This document shows positions 1 to 4,764 of a stretch of DNA of 6,337 bases, piece by piece (position 1 is the first letter of the stretch; each line of letters begins with the position of its first letter). Source of the DNA: Rhodospirillaceae bacterium (lineage in GTDB: Bacteria > Pseudomonadota > Alphaproteobacteria > UBA8366 > GCA-2717185); contig JABJJH010000102.1 of NCBI GenBank assembly GCA_018660965.1, positions 1 through 6,337 on the forward strand, read 5' to 3'. The notes beneath the pieces were generated by a model. That model had not been told where the DNA came from and did no database searches. It was given only the letters and a program-made list of their open reading frames with translations. A program made the position numbers and the translations under genes.

Positions 1-18
1 CGGGACGCGTCTTTTTTT
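1..18 (+). terminator. Possible right half of an intrinsic terminator cut by the window edge
   Basis: A GC-rich stretch (CGGGACGCG, 1-9) is followed within two bases by seven consecutive T residues (12-18). This is what the descending arm and U-tract of a rho-independent terminator for an upstream plus-strand gene would look like. The matching ascending arm would lie outside the window, so the hairpin cannot be confirmed. The T-run could instead simply be AT-rich promoter DNA upstream of the dioxygenase gene. Confidence 0.25.
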
Positions 19-45
19 GCCCAATTCGAATGAACCGCCTACAAT
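17..45 (+). promoter_or_regulatory. Candidate sigma70-type promoter for the dioxygenase gene
   Basis: TTGCCC at 17-22 matches the -35 consensus TTGACA at 4 of 6 bases. TACAAT at 40-45 matches the -10 consensus TATAAT at 5 of 6. The spacer is exactly 17 bp. Transcription would begin near 52, giving a leader of about 40 nt before the ATG at 91. It is the only near-consensus promoter I noticed in the window and lies in the non-coding DNA where one is expected. No operator-like palindrome is evident beside it. This is a sequence match only. Confidence 0.5.
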
Positions 46-90
46 TGGCCCCAAGCCAAGACACCGAAATCAAGTCAATGGAGACCTTCC

Positions 91-963
91 ATGACGCAAG
101 CGTTGATTGTCGAAAAATGCGCGGCCCCGGTCGGGGCGGAAATCAAGGGCGTGGATTTGTCACAAGACACCGCCCCCGATACGTTCGCGAAAATAGAAGC
201 TGCGTTCAACGAGCATTCGGTCATCGTGTTCCGCGATCAATCCATCAGCCCGGACCAGCAATTAGCGTTCTCGGACAAGTTCGGCGCACTGGAAATCAAC
301 GCGTTCAATAAATACGCCCTGCCCGACCACCCCGGCGTTTTGATGGTGTCCAATATTCGCGAAAACGGCGCTGACATCGGCTTTGCAGACGCCGGCAGCC
401 ATTGGCATTCGGATATGTCCTACACCGCGCACCCGCCGCGTTGCACGATCCTGTTCGCCGTCGAAGTGCCTACCCGCGACGGCGCCCCCTCCGACGACAC
501 CCTGGGCGACACCTTGTTCGCCAGCACCGCCACCGCCTATGACGCGTTGCCGGGCGACATGAAGACGCGGTTGTCGGGCTTGAAAGCCGTGCACCGATTC
601 GCCGCCAAGGAAAGAGGCGTCAAGGGACCGCTTAAGCTAACGCAAGCGCAAATCGACAAACACCCGGACGTCCGCCATCCGGTCGTGCGAACGCATCCGG
701 AAACAGGCCGCAAATGCCTCTATGTCCGGGAAGGCGAATGCGTTTCAATCGACGGCATGGACGACGCTGACGCCGAGGCGCTCATCAAACAACTGTCGGA
801 TTTATGCGTTGAAGAACGTTTCATATACCGCCACAAATGGCGCGTCGGCGATGTCCTGATGTGGGATAATTGCGCGGTTCAACACATTGCGCTACGCGAT
901 TACGAATGGCCGCAACGGCGCATGATGCATCGAACCACGGTCGGCGGCGCCGTCCCGGTTTAG
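91..963 (+). CDS. TauD/TfdA-family Fe(II)/2-oxoglutarate-dependent dioxygenase
   Basis: This is a cytoplasmic non-heme iron oxygenase of 290 aa, a normal length for the family. Such enzymes couple decarboxylation of 2-oxoglutarate to hydroxylation of a small substrate, often releasing sulfite, glyoxylate or an aldehyde. The iron triad is visible: the HxD motif is H106-S-D108 in a HWHSDMSY stretch, and the distal histidine is H265 in WDNCAVQH. R277 and R281 in the closing RRMMHR match the arginines that bind 2-oxoglutarate in E. coli TauD. The N-terminal part (EIKGVDLS, then VIVFRDQ near 44-50) is typical of the family. GGAG at 80-83, 7 nt upstream, supports the ATG at 91. The native substrate cannot be read from sequence: there is no adjacent taurine, sulfonate or other transporter, so calling it taurine dioxygenase would be unjustified. 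An unusual four-residue tandem repeat (DTLG-DTLF) lies near residues 136-143. Confidence 0.93.
   Translation: MTQALIVEKCAAPVGAEIKGVDLSQDTAPDTFAKIEAAFNEHSVIVFRDQSISPDQQLAFSDKFGALEINAFNKYALPDHPGVLMVSNIRENGADIGFADAGSHWHSDMSYTAHPPRCTILFAVEVPTRDGAPSDDTLGDTLFASTATAYDALPGDMKTRLSGLKAVHRFAAKERGVKGPLKLTQAQIDKHPDVRHPVVRTHPETGRKCLYVREGECVSIDGMDDADAEALIKQLSDLCVEERFIYRHKWRVGDVLMWDNCAVQHIALRDYEWPQRRMMHRTTVGGAVPV
496..519 (+). repeat. In-frame 12-nt tandem duplication inside the dioxygenase gene
   Basis: Two adjacent 12-nt units (496-507 and 508-519) share GACACC-TG over their first nine bases with one mismatch. They encode DTLG followed by DTLF. The second copy belongs to the GDTLF motif conserved across TauD-like proteins. 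The first looks like an extra copy that lengthens the loop before it. It keeps the reading frame, so the protein should stay intact. Confidence 0.4.
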
Positions 964-1012
964 AGGGCCCTTGACGCCACCCCCATTCATCGCCACATCA
1001 AGCGTTACCTGC

Positions 1013-1021
1013 AAGGAAGGG
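1013..1021 (+). promoter_or_regulatory. Ribosome binding site that fixes the DUF4389 start
   Basis: AAGGAAGGG sits 9 nt upstream of the ATG at 1031. It favours that codon over the TTG at 971, which would add a 20-residue N-terminal extension and has no good purine-rich site upstream. Confidence 0.6.
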
Positions 1022-1030
1022 TTTGCAACC

Positions 1031-1345
1031 ATGTCGGAACAAATTTCTCACGGCGGCGCCGCGCCGTACAAAAACACCGGCACGTGGATGCGCGGGCTGT
1101 TCATGCTGCTGTTTGGGTTTTTCTACCACATCGCCGTCATGCTGCTCGGCGCTGTCGCCATCATCCAGTTTGTCTGGGTTCTGGCGACGGGTCGGAATAA
1201 CCCACAACTCACTGAATTTGGCGCTGGCCTAAGCCGGTATTTTTACCAAGTGGTTCGATTTCTGACCTTTAACTCGGACACGAAGCCGTTTCCCTTCAGC
1301 GATTGGCCCAGCGAGCCCCTGCCCGGGGAAACCCCTACGCCGTAA
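1031..1345 (+). CDS. DUF4389 domain-containing small membrane protein
   Basis: This is a 104-aa protein of unknown function recognisable as DUF4389. A polar N-terminus (1-18) leads into a long hydrophobic stretch at about 22-52, enough for one long transmembrane helix or a tight hairpin. Next comes ATGRNNPQL and a probably amphipathic aromatic-rich helix (about 60-80, GLSRYFYQVVRFLTF). A proline-rich tail ends it, with the PFPFSDWP motif typical of the family. The inner membrane is the likely location. The gene lies 67 bp after the dioxygenase on the same strand, with no clear terminator between them, so it may be cotranscribed. A functional link to the dioxygenase is not shown. Its last 11 bases overlap the end of the convergent threonine aldolase gene. 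Confidence 0.85.
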   Translation: MSEQISHGGAAPYKNTGTWMRGLFMLLFGFFYHIAVMLLGAVAIIQFVWVLATGRNNPQLTEFGAGLSRYFYQVVRFLTFNSDTKPFPFSDWPSEPLPGETPTP

Positions 1346-2393
1346 CGGCGGCGTTTTCGAGAACAACCTTGCGAACGGCTTCGGCCGCCGTCGCCACCTG
1401 ATCGCGCGTTACGTCCAGATGCGTCACCACGCGCATTCGGTAGCGATCGTTTTCGCCAATCCGTACACCATGCTGTAACAACCGTTCGTGAACATCCGCC
1501 GCCGTCATGCCGGTGCCCGAAACATCAAAAAACACCATATTCGATTGCACCGAATCCATGTCGACCACGACGCCGGGCAAATTGGCGACGCCTTCAGCGA
1601 ACAGCCGCGCGTTCGCGTGGTCTTCCGCCATGCGGTTCACATTGTTCTCCAGCGCGTAAATTCCCGCCGCCGCGATGACGCCCGACTGCCGCATGGCGCC
1701 GCCCATACGCTGTTTCCACTGCCACGCCTGGGCGATGAAGTCCGCATCCCCGGCCAGGACCGCACCAACAGGGCAGCCCAACCCCTTGCTTAGATCAATC
1801 CACAACGAATCAAACGGTTCGGCGAATTCCGACGCCGATACGCCCGACGCAACGACGGCGTTGGGCAAACGGGCGCCGTCCATGTGTAGGATCATGCCGT
1901 TATCCCGCGCCACCGCGCCGACCGCACGCACGGTTTCCAGCGGCCAGATAGTCCCACCGCCAGAATTGGCGGTTTGCTCAATCTCGATCATCCGCGATCT
2001 TGGCGCATGACGGCGCGGCTTGCGAATTGCGGCGGCGGCCTGATCAGCGGTGAAAATTCCACGCACGCCATCGACAGGCCGAATCGACGTTCCCGAAAAC
2101 ACTGCCGGGCCACCGCCTTCGGAATTGATGATGTGGGCTGTTTTATCGGCGATAATTTCATCGCCGGGCCGACAATGAACCAGAATGGCGATCTGATTGC
2201 ACATCGTACCGGACGGCATGAAGACAGCGGCTTCCTTGCCCAACATCTCGGCGGCCATATCGCAAAGGCGATTGGTGCTGGGATCCTCGTCGCGTTGTTC
2301 GTCGCCAACCTCCGCTTGCGCCATCGCGTCGCGCATCCCCGCCGAGGGGCGCGTTTGGGTGTCGCTATAGAGGTCTATTTCGATCTTCGCCAT
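1335..2393 (-). CDS. ltaE: Low-specificity L-threonine aldolase (PLP-dependent, beta-eliminating lyase family)
   Basis: This fold-type I PLP enzyme splits L-threonine and L-allo-threonine into glycine and acetaldehyde in the cytoplasm. Its 352 aa are normal for the family. Visible landmarks in order: the N-terminal DLYSDTQTRPS; the phosphate-binding SGTMCNQIA (61-69); H87 in KTAHI, matching the histidine that stacks on the cofactor; D172 in HMDGARLPNA, which contacts the PLP ring nitrogen, with R175 nearby; and K203 in LSKGLG, the Schiff-base lysine. I chose the ATG at 2393 because AGGA lies 9 nt upstream and homologs start just before DLYSDT. A GTG at 2450 would add 19 atypical residues and overlap pccB by 31 nt. 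It follows pccB by 26 bp, so it is probably cotranscribed. Related lyases acting on other beta-hydroxy amino acids cannot be excluded, so the gene symbol is by family resemblance. Confidence 0.88.
   Translation of the reverse strand: MAKIEIDLYSDTQTRPSAGMRDAMAQAEVGDEQRDEDPSTNRLCDMAAEMLGKEAAVFMPSGTMCNQIAILVHCRPGDEIIADKTAHIINSEGGGPAVFSGTSIRPVDGVRGIFTADQAAAAIRKPRRHAPRSRMIEIEQTANSGGGTIWPLETVRAVGAVARDNGMILHMDGARLPNAVVASGVSASEFAEPFDSLWIDLSKGLGCPVGAVLAGDADFIAQAWQWKQRMGGAMRQSGVIAAAGIYALENNVNRMAEDHANARLFAEGVANLPGVVVDMDSVQSNMVFFDVSGTGMTAADVHERLLQHGVRIGENDRYRMRVVTHLDVTRDQVATAAEAVRKVVLENAAVTA
1337..1357 (+). terminator. Weak intrinsic terminator at the convergent gene ends
   Basis: ACGCCG (1337-1342) can pair with CGGCGT (1349-1354) around a 6-nt loop, followed by more T residues up to 1357. 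An alternative register pairs CGCCG (1338-1342) with CGGCG (1346-1350). The hairpin includes the DUF4389 stop codon and lies within the 3' end of the aldolase coding region, a plausible spot to end the plus-strand transcript. The T-run is short, so termination would be leaky. No matching U-tract exists for the minus strand. Confidence 0.35.
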
Positions 2394-2402
2394 GATATCG
2401 AA

Positions 2403-2406
2403 TCCT
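2403..2406 (-). promoter_or_regulatory. Ribosome binding site deciding the threonine aldolase start
   Basis: On the minus strand AGGA (within CAGGAT) lies 9 nt before the ATG at 2393. It sits in the 26-bp gap after the pccB stop, supporting independent initiation at that ATG. Confidence 0.5.
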
Positions 2407-2419
2407 GTTTTCCCAAATC

Positions 2420-3952
2420 CTAAAGCGGAATGTTTGCGTGTTTTTTCCACGGGTTTTCAAGTTGCTTGTTCCGCAATCTTTCAAACGCCCGGCAAATGCG
2501 GCGGCGCGTATTGCGCGGCATGATAACGTCGTCAACGAAACCAAGGCTGCTGGCGACAAAGGGATTGGCGAATTTTTCACGGTATTCCTCTGTGCGCTGT
2601 TCGATTTTCGCGTCGTCGCCAATGTCGCTGCGGAAGATGATCTCGACCGCGCCCTTCGGGCCCATCACCGCAATTTCCGCCGCGGGCCACGCATAGTTGA
2701 CGTCGCCGCGCAAATGTTTGGAACTCATGACGTCGTAGGCGCCGCCATAGGCCTTTCGCGTAATTAACGTCACCTTCGGCACCGTCGCTTCGGCAAAGGC
2801 GAACAGGAGTTTGGCGCCGTGTTTGATGATGCCGCCAAATTCCTGCGCCGTGCCGGGCAGAAACCCTGGCACATCGACCAGCGTGAGGATGGGAATGTTA
2901 AAACAATCGCAGAACCGCACAAACCGCGCGGCCTTGCGGGCGGAGTCGATATCCAGGCATCCGGCCAATACCATCGGTTGGTTGGCGACGACGCCAATCG
3001 TAGACCCGCCCATGCGAATGAAGCCAATCACGATATTGCCCGCATAGTCCGGTTGAAGTTCAAAAAACTCACCTTCATCGGCGAGCTTCACGATCAATTC
3101 CTTCATGTCGTATGGCTTGGTCGGACTTGCGGGAACCAATGTTTCCAGCGACGGTTCGGCGCGGTCCACCGGATCGTGAGTCGGAACCACCGACGGCTTT
3201 TCCCGGTTCGACGACGGCAAATAACTCATGAACCGCCGTGTACGCAACAACGCCTCGACATCGTTTTCGAAGGCTTCATCCGCGACGCCCGACCGGGTGG
3301 TATGGGTAATGGCGCCACCGAGTTCTTCCTGGGTCACGGTTTCATGCGTCACCGTTTTCACCACGTCCGGTCCGGTCACGAACATGTAGGCGCTGTCCTG
3401 AACCATAAAAATAAAATCGGTCATCGCCGGCGAATACACCGCGCCGCCCGCACAGGGGCCCATGATCAATGAAATTTGCGGCACCACCCCGGACGCCAGA
3501 ACATTGCGCTGGAATACATCGGCGTACCCGGCCAGCGACGCCACGCCTTCCTGAATGCGCGCGCCGCCTGAATCGTTAAGACCGATCACCGGCGCGCCAA
3601 CTTTCATGGCCTGATCCATGATTTTGCAAATTTTCCGGGCGTGCGCCGCCGATAACGAGCCACCGAACACGGTGAAATCCTGACTGAAGACGAATACAAG
3701 GCGCCCGTCTATCGTGCCGCTGCCCGTCACCACGCCATCGCCCGGCACCTTTTGTTCGGCCATGCCAAAATCGTGGCTGTCGTGTTCCACGAACATATCC
3801 CATTCCTCGAACGAATCTTCGTCCAGCAACACATCGATCCGCTCGCGCGCCGTCAGTTTTCCTTTGGCGTGTTGCGCGTCGATGCGTCGCTGTCCACCAC
3901 CCATCCGGGCGGCTTCGCGCATCTCCTCCAACTGACGAATGATGTCCGACAT
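2420..3952 (-). CDS. pccB: Propionyl-CoA carboxylase beta chain (carboxyltransferase subunit)
   Basis: This is the carboxyltransferase half of biotin-dependent propionyl-CoA carboxylase. It moves CO2 from carboxybiotin on the alpha subunit to propionyl-CoA, giving (S)-methylmalonyl-CoA, and works in the cytoplasm as part of an alpha/beta complex. The 510-aa length is normal. Both crotonase-like halves are present: N-terminal with GKLTARERI (31-39), SGGARIQEG (128-136) and GPCAGGAVYSP (165-175), and C-terminal with DVPGFLPGTAQE (360-371), RKAYGGAYDVM (399-409) and AWPAAEIAVMG (421-431). D407 in GGAYDVM appears to match the aspartate reported to favour propionyl- over acetyl-CoA in Streptomyces PccB. 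The C-terminus PWKKHANIPL nearly equals that of human PCCB. A strong Shine-Dalgarno supports the ATG at 3952. No pccA is in the window. Related acyl-CoA carboxylase beta chains (such as methylcrotonyl) fit less well. Confidence 0.95.
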   Translation of the reverse strand: MSDIIRQLEEMREAARMGGGQRRIDAQHAKGKLTARERIDVLLDEDSFEEWDMFVEHDSHDFGMAEQKVPGDGVVTGSGTIDGRLVFVFSQDFTVFGGSLSAAHARKICKIMDQAMKVGAPVIGLNDSGGARIQEGVASLAGYADVFQRNVLASGVVPQISLIMGPCAGGAVYSPAMTDFIFMVQDSAYMFVTGPDVVKTVTHETVTQEELGGAITHTTRSGVADEAFENDVEALLRTRRFMSYLPSSNREKPSVVPTHDPVDRAEPSLETLVPASPTKPYDMKELIVKLADEGEFFELQPDYAGNIVIGFIRMGGSTIGVVANQPMVLAGCLDIDSARKAARFVRFCDCFNIPILTLVDVPGFLPGTAQEFGGIIKHGAKLLFAFAEATVPKVTLITRKAYGGAYDVMSSKHLRGDVNYAWPAAEIAVMGPKGAVEIIFRSDIGDDAKIEQRTEEYREKFANPFVASSLGFVDDVIMPRNTRRRICRAFERLRNKQLENPWKKHANIPL

Positions 3953-3960
3953 TTCAAAGG

Positions 3961-3966
3961 CTCCTT
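3961..3966 (-). promoter_or_regulatory. Strong Shine-Dalgarno of pccB
   Basis: On the minus strand AAGGAG lies 8 nt before the pccB ATG. This is a near-ideal site and spacing, suggesting pccB is translated efficiently and independently of the ATP12 gene 89 bp upstream. The rest of that gap (3967-4041) holds no convincing promoter. Confidence 0.7.
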
Positions 3967-4040
3967 AAAGAACAGCCGCCAGAATCGCATTCGCCGCGAT
4001 CCGCCGCAAGTCGGGTTTAGCGCATATTCGCCCAGAGCAG

Positions 4041-4068
4041 ATCACCTTTGGTGATTCCGATTAATCAC
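4041..4068 (-). repeat. Two mutually exclusive hairpins at the end of the ATP12 gene
   Basis: ATCACC (4041-4046) and GGTGAT (4050-4055) form a perfect 6-bp inverted repeat with a 3-nt loop around the ATP12 stop codon. GTGATT (4051-4056) and AATCAC (4063-4068) form a second perfect 6-bp repeat with a 6-nt loop. The two share bases 4051-4055, so only one can form at a time. No U-tract follows on the minus strand, so neither is an obvious intrinsic terminator. They could stabilise an RNA end or be chance. Confidence 0.4.
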
Positions 4069-4764
4069 GATTTTCTCTAGTAACGCGTAAAACGTGGTCG
4101 CGGACTCGATTTCATGGCGCCGCCCCGATAAAGCGTCAGCCGCATCCTTGTCATAGCCCCATTTGTCCGCCTGAAAGGTCTCATCGATCTGCGCCGCGTC
4201 AACGGCGCCGGCAGCGTTCAGATGGCCAGCCGTCACGGCAAGCCCTATCACCAGCGATCCAGATGTGCTCGTCAGCCCATGCAGTGCGGACAGGGCGAAA
4301 TCATCATGTTCGCACACCGCCGCCGACAACGCCGCCAGGGAAGCGCTATCCTGGTCGATGGGAATGACGCCTTTTGTCGCCCGCAACGACGCCCCGTGAC
4401 GTTCGTTGCACCAATCCAACAAGGGTTGCCACGATTCCTCTTGCAACTGCACCAGATCAAGCGGCCCTTCCGCCCGGTAACAAATCAAATCCGTTTGCGC
4501 ATAGGCCGCGATTTGTCCGGTAACGGCGTCGCGTTGGGGCCTTATCCGGTCTATCGCGGTGCTGGCGAATTTCATGAACGGCATCGTGGCCGGGTCGACC
4601 TTATCGACCTGCGCAGCCCATTCCTTAGCGATGGCTTCGGCCAGGGCCCGCGTGGGCGCGACCAAAACCGCCTTGGCCGGCGTGCGAATATTCCGACCGT
4701 CGAGCGCCACGCCATACCCGCCATCGATCTCCACCGCCGCCGCATCCTGATAAAACCGCTTCAT
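4042..4764 (-). CDS. ATP12-family chaperone for F1-ATP synthase assembly
   Basis: In mitochondria Atp12p binds the F1 alpha subunit and keeps it assembly-competent until alpha3beta3 forms. Alphaproteobacterial homologs are assumed to do the same in the cytoplasm. The 240-aa product has the family layout: MKRFYQDA start, a beta-rich N-terminal domain with VALDGRNIRTPAK (19-31), KEWAAQ (47-52) and TMPFMKFASTAID (60-72), then a helical C-terminal domain with DLICYRAEGP (92-101), TSGSLVIGLAV (167-177) and the DETFQADKWGYD signature (194-205). W49 seems to match the tryptophan mutated in human ATPAF2 deficiency (from memory). The ATG at 4764 shares its A with the AsmA TGA (TGATG); a GTG one codon earlier is possible. 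The overlap implies translational coupling. No ATP synthase genes are in the window. Confidence 0.92.
   Translation of the reverse strand: MKRFYQDAAAVEIDGGYGVALDGRNIRTPAKAVLVAPTRALAEAIAKEWAAQVDKVDPATMPFMKFASTAIDRIRPQRDAVTGQIAAYAQTDLICYRAEGPLDLVQLQEESWQPLLDWCNERHGASLRATKGVIPIDQDSASLAALSAAVCEHDDFALSALHGLTSTSGSLVIGLAVTAGHLNAAGAVDAAQIDETFQADKWGYDKDAADALSGRRHEIESATTFYALLEKIVINRNHQR

Noticed and set aside
964..971. AGGGCCCT palindrome just after the dioxygenase stop
   Set aside because: It is too short and lacks a loop and T-tract, so it is neither a terminator nor a convincing operator.
971..1030. Upstream TTG start for the DUF4389 protein
   Set aside because: The extra 20 residues look non-native, and a purine-rich ribosome site lies just before the ATG at 1031 instead.
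2394..2450. Longer threonine aldolase start at a GTG overlapping pccB
   Set aside because: It would add 19 residues not expected in the family. The ATG at 2393 has a better-placed AGGA and matches the usual N-terminus.
2819..3472. A 217-codon plus-strand open frame opposite pccB
   Set aside because: It is antisense to highly conserved PccB motifs, and its Arg/His-rich composition is typical of reverse-complement artefacts.
3967..4041. Possible promoter upstream of pccB (minus strand TTGCGG, 17 nt, GATTCT)
   Set aside because: Only 3 of 6 matches in each box. This is no better than expected by chance, so I do not call it.
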